Shown here piece by piece: positions 32,371-44,936 of a stretch of 64,000 nucleotides of DNA. The notes under the pieces are model-generated. The model was not told the origin of the DNA and made no database searches. It was given only the letters and a program-made list of their open reading frames with translations. The DNA comes from Zelopaecilomyces penicillatus (Eukaryota; Ascomycota; Sordariomycetes; Hypocreales; Pseudodiploosporaceae), in NCBI GenBank assembly GCA_005765155.1, contig VCCP01000001.1, positions 1,178,001 to 1,242,000 on the forward strand. The letters run 5' to 3'. Each line of letters starts with the position of its first letter. The first letter of the stretch is position 1. Made by a program: the position numbers and the translations under genes.

Positions 32371-35300
32371 GATATCTTTCGAAATTTAGGGATTGGTCCT
32401 GGTGGGAACTTCAACTCCTTCTCCCAATAGATCCCGATGCCGACTGTCTAGCATGACTCAAGTGTGTTGACACCTTCCCTCTACGTGGGGAATAGAAGCC
32501 AAAGCCAGCCTAACAGCTTGAGCCAATCCTCTTGCAAGCTTTTGATCCTGCCAAGCCGGTCGTAGCGGGATCTCGGCTTGGATGCGGGGTGTCTATGGCC
32601 GGATATTGTGAAATCCTGCAGCGAACTCCGGGAGACCGTGCTTGAGCTACCGCACGCCTTACCCCAGGATGATGATGATGACTTGCTCATGGCGATTTAG
32701 AGACGCTTACTCTTACCGAGTACGCCGTTCTGTTTGGACAGGCATCTTCCGATTTCCCCCGCATCACCTGGCTGGGAGGGACGATTTCCCCCACAATAAT
32801 TCGAGTAACCACACAAGGTTTCTCCTCACTAGTGATTATCTACCCCGGCGCAGTTGGCTGACGGAGTACAGTACAGTCAACGTGAAGACTAAGTACGCCG
32901 CTCTACAGGAAACAATGGGCAAATGTCCAACCACGTCCCGAATTCTGCTGTTCGAGTTGCCCGACAACACACGCCATAGCTGTAGCTCCGGGAGAGAACA
33001 CCACGTGTGTAAGTTGCTTCAAACAAGCCTGCTTGTCACACATGTTTGTCCACAAGCTGAAATCAACACATAGACTGTTGTTCCATTAGCCTTGTCACCA
33101 GCCACCTACCCACTTACTTAGCGGACGTCTGTCTACCTTACATGGAAAGACTAAATACCTAAATTCGTGGGGGGGGCGACGATTCCCAACAACGACCCTA
33201 ACCCTTCGGTAGAAACGACCGGCCCTAATGCACACTTGCTTGCAAGCACCGCGCGCATCATCCTAGTGTGGGTTTGTGTGGGTGGATGGGTGGATATGAC
33301 GAACTGCGGGCGCATGAGTGGAAAACCCGGACTATAATCACGGTAAACTTCAAGAATGGGGGGGAACATACCTACGAACAACCGAACAAAACCGAAGGCA
33401 AACAAACAAAAAACCCTGCGAGTTTCGTGGCGTGGTGGCTTGCAGAGGCTTGCGGGTGTAGATGGTGGCTTTTGTTTCGGGCCCGAACACCGTGAGCTTC
33501 TCTGTAACTCGTAATCCGGGGTACTGGAGACTAGGGAAAGCCCCGGAATGATGAGAATCTGTGTTATTTTGCATCGATAATGTTTTTCATTAGTTCTTAC
33601 GGCGCAAAACTATAATAATCAGTAGTCGGATAATCCATCCACCCACGTGTGCAGGTTACAGTTGCAGAATTTCCACCTGTCAGCATGGCGAGAGCATCAT
33701 CAGCCCTCTTTCCTACTAGTCTCTCCAACGTCCAACATCATCTTCGCTGCTTGGCATCCCAAAACGATTATCCTCCATTTTCCGGGGCTCCAGGTGGAAA
33801 ATCAAATGGCTGCTAAATAATACCCGCCGGGTATCCCTAATCCTTTGCTAGCGGGTAATCCTTCTTCATTTTCCGATGGCTTTTTCAGAATACTCGGGAG
33901 AATACGGGTGGGAAAAAAAAGGGAATTGCCTAACCCATGTATCATCGCCCCCGTTACCTACCTAGTTTAGGTAAAGGCTATTGTTGTGTTGTGTTGGTGA
34001 GGCTAGATTGATGATGCTTTTATTCTCACCAGAAGTTGGCACATCAAAAAGGGCCAACGGTATGTGTCTATGTGTGTGTCTGTGTGTACAGCATGTCTGG
34101 GGGCTGGAGGGGGGTGTGAGCGCAGAAAGTGGATGTTTTGGCAGATGCATTTCTCCGGACACGTGAAATTATTCACTGGATAGATGTTTCTATGTTTCTC
34201 ATATTCATTGAGAGAGCGAAATCAAAATTCATGCACATCTGAAGACACAGACAGTCCGGCACTTTCCAGCCAATGCCGTTCAGGGCTGTGCGCAGGCCAA
34301 GGCAGGGTCTCGTTAAAGAAGGGGGCTAGAAAAAAGACGCCACAAGCACCAGAGCGCCAGCCCATGCCGCCAAGAGGCGAAACTGCAAGCGGCGCGATTT
34401 AATATCTTTAGTTGTCGCCCAATGCAAAGAAAAGAAAAATACACTTCCTTATGTTTTACTGTAGTAGTAATTCACTCGTCATGTTTGCTGCAAGGCGCTC
34501 TACCACTACTGTAGGTACATACGGTTTCACTATGCCGGATGCGTCAAGACCTTTATTTCTCGCCAATAGCCCAACCAATGGATGGAACAAAGCCAATGAA
34601 TTTGATATTGTTCTGTACTGTATTTACACAACAAGCGAGCAACATTGCCCAGCATCTCGGAGACGCCGTGAACGTAACCCACTTGTTCTCATTCCCCCGC
34701 ATTTGATTTTCTGTTCCCTTTGGAAACCCAACGGATCTCGCAAATGCACGGATTACCTTTTTGGTGGATCGTCGCACTTTGTGTCAAATAATCCTCAGTT
34801 GGTCTATGTACGTACATATATACAACAGACCTACCTATTGTTGCGCTGGGGCGTCAATGGAAGGAGCACGTTTGTTTTGTTAGTTCTGCTAAGAAAAGCT
34901 GATGAAACCCCTTTGAGAGGGGGAAATGCCGTCAACGCGAAAAAAAAGATCATCGCTTAAGCCAAGGCCTGTCATCGTCATCGTCATGGTCAAAAGAAAG
35001 TAAGCCTTGTGTGGATCTGTGCGGCGTGCCTCCTGTTATTGCTTGGCTTGCGTGAGTGACAGCTCTATTGTCTATGATTTTGACTTCGTAGCAATAGCTC
35101 CGTACATACAACACACATACCAGACTAGACCAAGCTAACCTATCGTGGGTTTGAAAAGAACACTCATTCTGAGGGTTTGCATTGCTTAAAAGTATTCACT
35201 GAGTCAAAGTCGTTTAAAGTATGGATACCTGGGTAAAGTAGTATTCACTACCTGCAACCCAAGTGAAGTAGGGTGGAGCCCGGCCGTGGTCTGGACGCGT

Positions 35301-35520
35301 CCCGGTGCGAGGTCCTGGGATGAGACAAGTTCGCAACGTCAAATGACAATTAACATGCGACCCGAATTGGAAAATTTGGGTAAATTATACTCCGTAGAGT
35401 TATCCGTAATTACATATAACGTGCAGGGCAGAAAATAGATTTGGCTTGTTTCCGTCCAGGCGGGATGGAAGTCTAAGCGGCGGCATACATTAAAGAAGGG
35501 GAGTGAGAAGTGAGAAGTGA

Positions 35521-35547
35521 GGGTGAGGGAGAGGGAGAGGGTGAGGG
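35521..35547 (+). repeat. Five GGG tracts with 3-nt spacers (G-quadruplex-type motif)
   Basis: Tracts at 35521-35523, 35527-35529, 35533-35535, 35539-35541 and 35545-35547, separated by TGA or AGA. This meets the classical G3N3 quadruplex pattern; it is part of a longer GTGAGAAGTGAG purine tract. Confidence 0.8.
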
Positions 35548-37915
35548 TGAGATGCGGAGCCTGTCCGGCATGCTGGAATTGTTCCCCGATACGCCAGTCT
35601 TACATCTCCCATACTGTGCTGCACTGTACTCACGATACCTACATACCTGGTTCTGCTTGTTCACATCAATACGAGTCGGTAATGTGCTCGGGATCATGGC
35701 GGTACTTCCATAAGCAGCAATGTCGAGTACAGGTACGTACAGTGCAGAGTGAGCATCGCAAGTCATTGAAGCGCGTCTCCCTCCATCTTCTCTCTCTACT
35801 CACTGTTGCATTGGCGCGCACGTCCACACACCCAACACGCACACGCACGCATCGATCACGTCTAGAAGTTTTGTCCCTCCAAAAACGAACAAGACAAGCC
35901 GGTCTGTGCAGTTGCAGCATTTGTCTGAGAGCCTCTTCGGCGATTGAGCCGCCTCCATGTTTGTGCTGTAAGCTCTTGCGCATCTTAGGTCAACATGATA
36001 ATTAGAACGGCCGCCAACAACCACTTACAACAAACAACACATGACACACTTGGTATTCCACCTACGTCAGGCCCTTCGCTGTGCCGTTATTGCCGAGCCA
36101 AGACGGCTGGCTTATCCTTGGCGATGAACGCGTTCCGTATTCCGATGAACAGAAAAAGAGAGAGATGTGCCGGTGGCAAGGAGGGCTGGCTGTTGGAGAG
36201 GGAAAGACTTGGAAAATACTTGGGAATGTAGGCTTGGGTGTATGAGGACAGCAAGTATTTCCTGGTAGTGGTGGTGGGAGAATGGCGCTGAAAGCCAACC
36301 ACGTCAACCCCCACGGGGAACGCACTAGCAAGCACCGGGCCCTGTGGGCTGTCCAAGTTGCCTGTAGGTTGTCGGCTGTAGCCTGTTGAACAGGGGATTT
36401 ATCCAGTGCCAGTGCAGGTGGTGTGCCAGCAGGGGGGACGATGTTTGCTGCGAGATGGACAAATGACAGCCGTGGCAAAAGTGTGTGGCTTTCGCAACCG
36501 TCCACCAACAGTAAATCGGCCCACCAATAACCAGCCAACAGCCAAACACCTCAATACCCGACACCACAAGCGGAGCTGCGATCGGCAGAGCTAATTGCCT
36601 AACTTCATGTTGCCCGTTGCAAGAAACGAAACTCGCGCCGGCGTGCGTGCGTTTTGTGCTGGGCCAGTTAAGCACATCGCTTAAGCTTAATTGTGTAGTT
36701 TCACTCAAATCGAAACCCAAAAACCGTCTTTGATTTTGGTTCTTGCTTTTTGCTGTTCTTCCTTTCTTCGCTTCCATATGAGGGGGGGCGTGTGTATGTG
36801 ATTTGCTTGCCCTTCCCATCGTCTTTTTCTCGGATCGGCCGACACAACTTGGAACTAAACGACGCGCCGTAATTGAGCTCCGGCTGCTTCTGTTGAATGA
36901 GATTTGACACCAGAGGCGAAACCCGTAGATATTCCTTCTCCTTGCATCCATTGTATGTCTGCGAACAGTTGTATCTGCTTGCACTGTTCTCCACCTTGGC
37001 TGGGAAGGATTCATCAATGGCATGTTTGTAGTTCCTCATTTTCTGTTGTACACTTACTTGCATTATCTGCCTTTGCATGGATACATACCTTGTCATCCAT
37101 CTACACCTAGTAACATGTTAGCGACGACCCGTAGCTACCTAGGTGTAGGTAGCCTAGTCGTCTCTTGTTATTGTCGACGAGCAGACCATCGTACGACGTC
37201 GTACCTGTATTCCCACTCTGCTGCCTCTCTCCACTCTCGCTTCCACCTTGAATCATGAGCAATCACATGGTGTCTCACCTCCCCCACAGGGGACCCTCTT
37301 GGTCGATGCTTTTGGATGCCTAGGGGTCCTGGAGTCTGGGCCCTTGAGGTAGCACACACAGGCCTGTTTCGGAGCTAAGCAAAGACGGAAAAAGAAAAAG
37401 AAGAAGCCAGTCTCCCTTCCTTTACGCTTTCTAAGTGCTGACAGGCTGGCTAGGACCTTTCTCATTTCTGACATTTGTCTCTCATTGAAATCTCTTCACA
37501 GTAAAAATAGAGACTTGTCTTATGGGAGTTCGGTATAAACGGCGGTGCGCGGTTCGCGGTTCGAGTGCGCGTGATGCTGACGTTTTGTTTCTTTCCTTTC
37601 TACCTAGGTCAGTCGGCTCATCGCCCCCGCATTTCGGTGTCCGCTAGATGCGGCAGTAGCTGGTGACGATCGTTTCCGCCCACGGAGAGCAAGCACATTG
37701 CCGTCTGGGCTAATTGTGCGCGGGAGAGAAATGCGAGGTTTCTTTGTGACCCTTCTGTGGTGGAAGTGGTGGAAGGATGGATGGAGGATGGAAAATGCTG
37801 CTACTGGGTGCATGGATATCTGGGCTGAAGTGGTCCCTGCGCCCGCCGTTCTGCACAGGTCGCACAGAGCTTGGAGCGGCCATCAGCTGTGCCGTCTGCG
37901 CAGTGTACAGGGGTT

Positions 37916-37953
37916 GGTCCACTGAAGGTCCACTGTAGGTCCACTGTAGGTCC
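37916..37953. repeat. 11-bp direct repeat GGTCCACTGTA
   Basis: Three units (the first ends GAA instead of GTA) and a partial fourth, in intergenic DNA. Confidence 0.85.
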
Positions 37954-38630
37954 TGTCCAGACTCGACATCTCAGTGACTCTGCATTACCAGAGATCACTG
38001 TAATCGCTCATTGACGAGGGCCCTCGAGTCCGTCCGGGCAGTTTTGTGGACTCCACTGCCTTGGGCTCTCTGCGACCCGTAAAAACACGCAAGGCTGTAG
38101 GCCGACAGCCCTTACAACCACACCCCCTCACGCCCCCCCCCCTTTCTCAAACCTTACCACAACCATCACCACCCAGATCTGGGGCGGCTCTCCTCCGGCA
38201 GCCAGCAAGCCACAAAACCACTTGGACAATCTTACAACAGAACCGCCTGCCTGTCCACCATGTTGGCTCGTCGCCCGTCTAGCTTCTTTCGCCACCCTTG
38301 CAGGTCGGCAAAAGTCGTGAGACCTGCATGTTGTCGCAGGATGCGGCCTACCTCGAGTCGGCATGGTGTACGGAACATCATCACTCGCATGCTGGATTGC
38401 GACCACAATCCCATCAAGCTTTCTTTGCTGGAGCAGGCCCTAGGTCCAGACCGGGATTCCCCTCACACCCGTCGCCTCTGTCTCGCCCGTCTCTCACCTT
38501 TTTGAGACTCGAGGTGTTTATATACACTGCGTCGACCCATCTTCCTCGTCCCATCGTCCTTCTCTGTATTCCTCCCTCACACCTTTTCTCTCTTCTCCTC
38601 GAGTAGCCTCGAGCACCATCACAGCACACG

Positions 38631-40378
38631 ATGGCTCCAGAACCGACAACCCACCAAAACGAGCCGGCAGACCCCTTGGCAAAAGGTGTCATTGCCACGG
38701 CCAGGCAGTCGTTCCGCGACCTTTTCATCTGGAAGCAGCGTGTCGTCGTGTCCAACCAATTGGGCGAGACGCGTTGTGAGTGGCAGCAGCCCGACCGTCT
38801 CAAGAACCCCATCAGTCTCTTCGCCCAGCTCTCTGCCCGCGACTGGCTCTTCTTTGTCGTTGGATGGCTTGCCTGGACCGCCGACGCCTTTGACTTCCAC
38901 GCCCTATCCATCCAGACAGTCAAGCTGGCCAAGTACTATGGCCGCTCCAAGACGGACATTTCTACCGCCATCACCCTGACACTGCTTCTGCGTTCCGTCG
39001 GAGCTGCCATCTTCGGCATTGCTGGTGACAAATGGGGACGGAAGTGGCCCATGGTGGCTAATATGTTGATTCTCGGCCTCCTGCAAATCGCTACCATTTA
39101 CAGCCAGACCTTTACTCAGTTTCTCGCTGTGCGAAGCTTGTTCGGTCTGTTCATGGGTGGCGTTTACGGCAATGCCATTGCCATGGCCTTGGAGCAGTGC
39201 CCGTAAGTGATTCCTCGTGACAACCTTAAAATGCAAAACTGTTCAAACATTTTACGTGGACGTTGACACTGACTTGATGTTCTTGGCAGAGCTAATGCCC
39301 GTGGCTTGATGTCGGGTATCCTGCAGCAGGGCTATTCTTTCGGCTACGTTTTGGCCGCGTGCGCCAATCTTGGCGTTGGTGGCTCCACTGAATCTTGGAA
39401 GACCGTTTTCTGGATTGGAGGTGAGTTGCCGTCTTGGCAGGCCCCCAGGTCTTGGCTTGGCTTGGCTTCTTAATTAAGGGAAAGATATTGGCAGGAATAA
39501 TATAACTAACGCATTATCTTTTAATAGCTGGCCTTTCCATCGGTGTTGGACTCATTCGCATCATGTTTCCCGAATCCAAGCAGTTCCTCGAGGCCAAGGC
39601 CAAGGGCGGCAAGAAGAGCTCGTCACCCGGTGCCTTCTGGCGTGAAACCAAGGCTATGCTGGCCCAGGAATGGAAGATGTGCATCTACTGCTGCATTCTC
39701 ATGACCTGGTTCAACTACTACTCTCATACCTCGCAGGACTCCTACACGACCTTTATGCTGTCGCAGAAGGAGCTTAACAACGCTGGCGCCTCCAGAGCCT
39801 CCATTCTCATGAAGGCTGGCGCCTGTGTCGGCGGTACCATCATTGGATACACTAGTCAGTTTGTTGGACGTCGCCGAACCATGATGGCTGCCGCCTTCAT
39901 GTCTGCTCTTATGATCCCCGCCTGGATTCTCCCCGAGGGTGAGCGTTCTCTCAGCGCCAGCGGCTTCTTCATGCAGTTCTTCGTGCAAGGCGCTTGGGGT
40001 GTTATTCCCATTCACCTTAACGAGCTGTCTCCCGTGGCTTTCCGCTCTTCATTCCCCGGAATTACTTACCAGATCGGTAACATGATCTCATCGCCTTCAG
40101 CACAGATGGTCAATGCCATTGCCGAGAAGACTTTCGTCACTCTGCGTAATGGTGACAAGGCTGAGGCATACGGCCCCACCATGGGCATTGCCACAGCTAT
40201 CATTGCCACCGGTATTTTCCTCACCGTCATGGTCGGTCCGGAGAGACGTGGTCGCAGCTTTGAGGGTGCCGTCGCTGGTGCTCAGACTGGCTCGGATACC
40301 GACAGCAAAATGCAGGACGAGCATATGGATGAGGAAAAGGGCGAGACTTATGTGGAGATGAATGAGGACAGAAAGTAG
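38631..40378 (+). CDS. JEN1: Jen1-type monocarboxylate/proton symporter (MFS)
   Basis: Plasma-membrane transporter for lactate, pyruvate or related carboxylates, by family. Exons 38631-39202, 39290-39420 and 39528-40378 give 517 aa. Twelve hydrophobic segments are expected; the first begins DWLFFVVGWLAWTADAFDF. Between segments 2 and 3 lies the MFS loop GDKWGRKWPM. The Jen1 signature NXX[S/T]HX[S/T]QDXXXT is present as NYYSHTSQDSYT at about residue 297, which sets it apart from sugar or phosphate MFS carriers. A second MFS loop, FVGRRRTMM, follows. The C-terminal tail is acidic and cytosolic. Intron 2 has a perfect CTAAC branch site. Jen1 genes are commonly glucose-repressed; no carbon-control site was verified here. 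Whether it favours mono- or dicarboxylates cannot be told. Confidence 0.92.
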
Positions 40379-40570
40379 AGATGGAATGACGATTATACCC
40401 TTTTCTTTTTATGGCTTCAAGATCTAGGCAATAGATTGGAGGCCAAAATGATGAACAGATGAACTAGTATTGGATTATCAATGATTATATTTGTTCAAAG
40501 ATAAAAATCGCGTATTGTTTCGTGCTCTATATGATGTGTGACAATAGTTGAAATATGTGTAGGACGGACT

Positions 40571-40587
40571 CCCCCCCCCCCCCCCCC
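40571..40587. repeat. 17-nt C homopolymer in the JEN1-GNAT 3' gap
   Basis: C-run in the 268-bp region between two converging genes. Confidence 0.9.
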
Positions 40588-40646
40588 AAAACCTCTGACA
40601 TGTTGCCTCTGTCCTTATTTACTTACCATACGACAAAACAGCGACA

Positions 40647-41527
40647 TCAGTGTTTCTCTTCCCCGCACATTTTGGCAATGCCCTCATCATCAACCCGGAG
40701 AATCGCCATGGAATCTTGCACTTTTGCACCCATCTTCTCATAGAACCTGAGCGCCCGGTGATTATCCTTGTAGCACAGCCAGTCGAGCTTGAAGCAGCCA
40801 GCGCGGCGGGCTTCCCGGGCCAAAGCCTCAATCAGCAGCGCGGCATAGCCCAGGCTTCTGAACTTTTCCAGGACGAATAGTTCCTCGAGGAGGATGCCTG
40901 GCTCGGCGAGCCACGTAGAGTAGTTGTAGTACCAGACGGCTTGGCCGGCTATCTCGCCGTCTGGGGAGATGATGAGCAAGGCCCATGCGAATTTGCGGTT
41001 TGGGCTGGGTTCGTTGTTGGTGCTGGTGGGGGTGGGGGATGTTGGGGGTATTGGGATACTGAGTGAGTTTGGGGAGGAAGATGATGGTGATCCTGGTGCT
41101 GGTGAGGTGTCTAGATGAATGGTTGAGAGGATCTTGGCCTCGGTTGCCTGCACGGCATCTGGATGTTTCTGGTCCGCAGCGCCAGCCTTGAGAAAGGCGA
41201 TAATGGTAGGTACGTCTAATTGAAACACCGGTTAGTTGCTTGTGACGGGAAATACAACCAAAGGTTGGAGTAACGTCATATCCTAGCGTCAACTCTTGTT
41301 TTTCTTCTTCTTTTTATGTTGGTAAACACAGTACAACCAAATCTCACCGCCTCCGAAAATGCGGTGGGACATGTCATATTTCATCTTCTTTCCTGTTTCT
41401 GTGTTTCCCCCAGCTGCCGGGTTGATGCAGATATGTAGATCTATAATAAAAATAATAAAAATACAGGCTTACCTTCAGGCCGCGCATAGCGGATGGTGGG
41501 TTGGTTTGCTGTGCCTCTGTCGCCCAT
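40647..41527 (-). CDS. GNAT N-acetyltransferase, diamine/spermidine-type
   Basis: Acetyl-CoA-dependent acetyltransferase of the GNAT fold. Exons 41527-41473 and 41215-40647 give 207 aa. The start TIRYARPEDVPTIIAFLKA is the typical first strand and helix. A Pro/Ser/Thr-rich insert of about 30 residues (about 55-85) interrupts the fold. The acetyl-CoA region is LEELFVLEKFRSLGYAALLIEALA; here the usual R/Q-x-x-G-x-G/A appears as FRSLGYA. The C-terminal DWLCYKDNHRALRFYEKMGAK is characteristic of the SSAT/thialysine acetyltransferase branch, so small polyamines or amino acids are likely substrates (inference). The 257-bp intron also holds an in-frame ATG at 41228 that could give an alternative N-terminus (MFQLDVPT). 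Confidence 0.85.
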
Positions 41528-42696
41528 CTTTGCTGGAGGTACTGGGATGTTGATTTTGGAGAGTGGGGAGATGTACCAGTGGTGGGGTCGATCAAAAGCT
41601 TTGATAATGAAACCGAATAATCAATGTAGTTTGGAAGAAAATGAAATGCTACTTTGTCGATAAATCACAGTCGAAATTGGTATGTAAAGGTTTGCTTCTA
41701 GGCAGGCAATTATGGTTAGAGTTGGGATGACAAAAGTAGACCCTTCCCCCCAGAAGACAAAGTTGGTGTAATAGGCTTGGCGCAGTGATAGGCTCGGCGG
41801 GTTCGGAGTCAGAGACGCCCGGTAGCCGACAGCGGCAGCCGCTCCAAATGTTTCAGGATGCGGAAGTACAGTGTTGGAAAAGGAGCAAATGGCATTCAGC
41901 CTTTCGGTGCAAGAACCCGACGGTGAGATTTCGCGATATTCATTTCAGGGAACTAAAGTGCTGCGGACGCAATTGATTGAGGGCTGTTGAACACCATTTC
42001 CTTGTTCAAATGTACTGTAGAACATTACACTATAGTACTTCAAACTTGTCCGCCGACATTTGGTTAACATGGTTCCCGCAAAGACAGGCCATGCATGCGC
42101 CGGGACAAGATCCCAGCAAAACAATATGTGCGTGGCACATGCCTTTCTTGGGCCATCATTGGACCCTGACGGCAGACATGCATGAATCCTGCAGTTACTC
42201 AGCCAAATCACCACATGTATCGCCTTGTCTTTTTCTCAAGTCAGCACATGCTCTTGTAAGCTACACAACAGACTACTAGGTAATCATAATAGTCCCCAAG
42301 TAGAACCAGGAAGGCAATCCTTTCGAATTGACTCCCAATTATACTCTGCACTAAGCACAGCAAGCGTCTGTCTACTCTGTACATGATTCGTGACTTGGCT
42401 GGAAATCCGCCGCTTGCCGCCACCACCGCATAAGCCGAAGCCGGATGATGTCAAAAGCCCACCACCGATAAGATAAGACCTAGCTAGCCCCCCCAAGAAG
42501 TCACGATTTTCTTGCCGAGTCCCCTTCGTCCAAGCTTCTACCCCCCCTTCTTCAAGTGACGGAGCCCACTTTACTCCAACTCCAACCTCGATCCCCCCTC
42601 TATCTTCGCCAACTTCCTTCAATCAACCTATTCCCCCTTAAAGCGCAAACACAACAAGTCCCAATTGAGTTCGGTACACTCGCCTAAAACCATATC
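41528..42696. promoter_or_regulatory. Divergent region between the GNAT gene and FOL2
   Basis: 1.17 kb between divergent starts. The 200 bp before FOL2 are rich in CCCCC/TTC tracts, a likely leader. No ORF supported. Confidence 0.5.
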
Positions 42697-43869
42697 ATGG
42701 CCCACGAAGAGAAACACTCCAACGAGGATGCCAGCATGGCCAGCGGATCGGGCAATTCGTCGGCAGCCAGCAGCAGTGACATCTCCAAACGGTCTTCCGA
42801 CCGGAAGCGCAAGAGCAGAAAGGGCAAGAAGCGCTCTGCGCCGGCAGCAGATGACGTCGCAGAGGCGGCCCCTACTAGCCCTATTGCCCTGAATGGTGGG
42901 CGGCCGAAGAAGACGTTTGAGCAGCGTCGCGACAGCCTGAGCAAGGCTGCCAGAGACCCTCGGGACCAGCCGCCGCCCAAGAAGAAGATTGCTGTCGCTG
43001 GGGCTGCCAGTACGGCTCTCACCAAACAGGAGCTGCCTATAATTGACCACGATGGATTAAGCCGAGCTGGTGAGTGAATCGCAGACGAATCTACTACCTG
43101 TGAAAAACGAACCCTTGACAAGAGCACATTTGCTGACCTTGTCTTTTTCCCTTCTATTAGGCTCTGGAACCCGTCAACGACGAGACGAGACCGAAGAAGA
43201 GGCTGCGGTGCGGTTTGAAAAGATGCGCGGTGCTGTCAAGACCATCCTCGAGTGTGTGGGCGAGGACCCTAATCGGGAGGGTCTTCTCGATACCCCTTCG
43301 CGGTACGCCAAGGCGCTCCTGTATCTCACCAAGGGCTACCAAGTCAACATCGATTCACTTGTCAACAATGCGCTGTTCCATGAGGGCCACAACGAAATGG
43401 TCACTCAAAGGGACATTAAGATCTACAGTCTTTGCGAGCATCATCTCGTACCCTTCATTGGAAAGGTACGTTTAGCGCTCCCTAGCCCCGTTCCATATCA
43501 ATTGCAAACAGAAAATTCATCGAGTAATTTTGCTGACACTCTTAATTCGTCTTACAGATGCACATTGGCTACATCCCTCGTGACACCGTCATTGGCCTCT
43601 CAAAGTTAACCCGCATCGCCAAGACGTACGCCCGCCGGCTCCAGATCCAGGAGCGCCTCACCAAGGACGTCGCTAAAGTTATCATGGAAATTCTCAAGCC
43701 CCAGGGCGTTGGTGTCGTCATGGAGTCGAACCATCTCTGCATGGCGATGCGAGGAGTCGAGCAGACGGACACAACCACCATCACGAGCTGCGTCCTGGGC
43801 TCGTTTGAGCGCAATCCCAAGACTCGTAACGAGTTTCTGAGTCTCATTGGCAGCGTCAGGCAACAATAA
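42697..43869 (+). CDS. FOL2: GTP cyclohydrolase I
   Basis: Converts GTP to 7,8-dihydroneopterin triphosphate, the first step of folate and tetrahydropterin synthesis (cytosol). Exons 42697-43069, 43161-43465 and 43558-43869 give 329 aa. The first about 125 residues are a non-conserved Ser/Lys-rich extension with nuclear-signal-like KRKSRKGKKR. The catalytic domain then follows: ILECVGEDPNREGLLDTPSRYAKAL, the zinc ligands in SLCEHHLVPF (Cys216, His218, His219), HIGYIPRDTVIGLSKLTRIAKTYARRLQIQERLT (split here by its neighbours' positions: HIGYIP at exon 3 start, GLSKLTRI soon after), and SNHLCMAMRG with the third zinc Cys. It ends LIGSVRQQ. The long basic N-terminus is common in fungal enzymes. 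Confidence 0.95.
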
Positions 43870-44714
43870 TGAGGCATGGTGATGTAATACGTGCTGGTCT
43901 AAAACAGGATCCAGAAATGCATTTACAGTAAGTAAATGTTGAATAGCGCGTACATTTCTTTTTTTCTTTCAAAGATGACATTTCTCCAACTCGCTTTCCA
44001 TGGCCATGGACCATGATGAGAGCAGCTCTTTTTTTTATTTTTTATTCCGCGATGGAAGGAGTGGGCAAGATGGGACGAAACGCATTTTACGAGACAGGAC
44101 CACACATTCAACTTTGGTCATATTCAACACTTTACGACTAAGCAGCAAGGGCGCCAGTGTGTATGCGTAGATATACTTTGGGACTTTTTCGGGGCTCAAC
44201 GCCTTGGGTGGGCTTTTTTCTTCATCTTTTCTTATTATTTGATATGGCGTCATGGTCTCGGCAGTCATTTAGTGCAGCCTACAAGGGATTATCACAGAGG
44301 GGATTTTCCCCGCATCAAAAAAGCAGTACACTGCAGATTAACCAGCAATTTTGGTGTGACCACCATCGCGATAATTGGGAGTGTGTGTTGTTTCTGGCAG
44401 TATTTTTCGCTATTGGCGGTGATGTTCAATCATAACAAGACCTGGATGACGAACTAACACGATACGATACATATTGGTAGCGCCATCAATCGTCCATCAT
44501 GAAGATTGTGGGGCCGATTGAAACGAACGACAACCATGCAGACTACACTGATGATGGCCTACACAGCCGCTCACAACGCGTTGTTCATGCAATATAGCAC
44601 GCCAGGCCCTTTTCTATTTTTCGTTCAAGGCTTAGGCGATGTCGGAGTCGCCCATTTAGTCCTTTTGATTTCTCAGTCAAGCTAACTTAGGAGTTGTCGC
44701 ATGGACGTGAGTCC
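43870..44714. other. Convergent 3' region
   Basis: 845 bp between FOL2 and the first cold-shock gene, which converge. T-runs and AT-rich patches; no gene seen. This is long for two 3' UTRs. Confidence 0.45.
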
Positions 44715-44936
44715 CTACTCTGCCTGAACTTCAACCCTGTCCGCTTGCTCTCCTTTCTGTCCTTGTACTTGGTCAAATAGCACGCGTTGACCCTCCTTGA
44801 GCTCTTTAAAGCCACTTCCCCCCATAATAGCTCTGAAATGAACAAACAAATCGGCTCCACCATCATCCGGGGTTATGAATCCATATCCCTTCTCACCGTT
44901 GAACCACTTGACAACGCCTTCTTTCCGTTCTGACAT
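44715..44936 (-). CDS. Small cold-shock-domain protein, copy A
   Basis: 73-aa stand-alone cold-shock domain, the size and layout of bacterial CspA proteins. Such proteins bind single-stranded RNA/DNA and act as RNA chaperones (family knowledge). RNP1 is KGYGFIT (about residues 16-22) and RNP2 is LFVHF; the start MSERKEGVVKWFNGEKGYG is clear. No intron lies inside the coding region. Free-standing CSD proteins occur in some filamentous fungi; a Metarhizium cold-response protein of this type has been described. A second copy (about 75% identical by eye) lies 714 bp upstream in the same orientation, and both share a promoter block, so this is a tandem duplication. The origin by transfer from bacteria is plausible but unproven. 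Confidence 0.9.
   Translation of the reverse strand: MSERKEGVVKWFNGEKGYGFITPDDGGADLFVHFRAIMGGSGFKELKEGQRVLFDQVQGQKGEQADRVEVQAE

Larger units (their letters stand above)
31942..38630. other. Gene-poor, repeat-rich stretch of about 6.7 kb
   Basis: I see no ORF with family resemblance on either strand. Contents: a 19-G run (32124-32142), the second 10-bp array (32284-32370), palindromic TACCTA/TAGGTA clusters (about 33095-33140, 33955-33975, 37135-37155), a five-tract GGG array (35521-35547), an 11-bp direct repeat (37916-37953) and many short homopolymers. The final about 400 bp are a CT-rich leader of the JEN1-like gene, which includes an upstream ATG at 38260 opening an 81-codon frame. Possible non-coding RNA or long regulatory DNA; nothing proves either. 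Confidence 0.5.

Noticed and set aside
33180..33205. CCCTAACCC, telomere-like words
   Set aside because: Only one imperfect copy; not an interstitial telomere array.
36325..37023. 232-codon minus-strand open frame in the gene-poor stretch
   Set aside because: Composition is that of random translated DNA, with no leader, domain or splice support.
38260..38505. 81-codon frame upstream of the JEN1-like gene
   Set aside because: Could be a uORF, but Arg/Ser-rich without conservation evidence; kept only as a remark on the leader.
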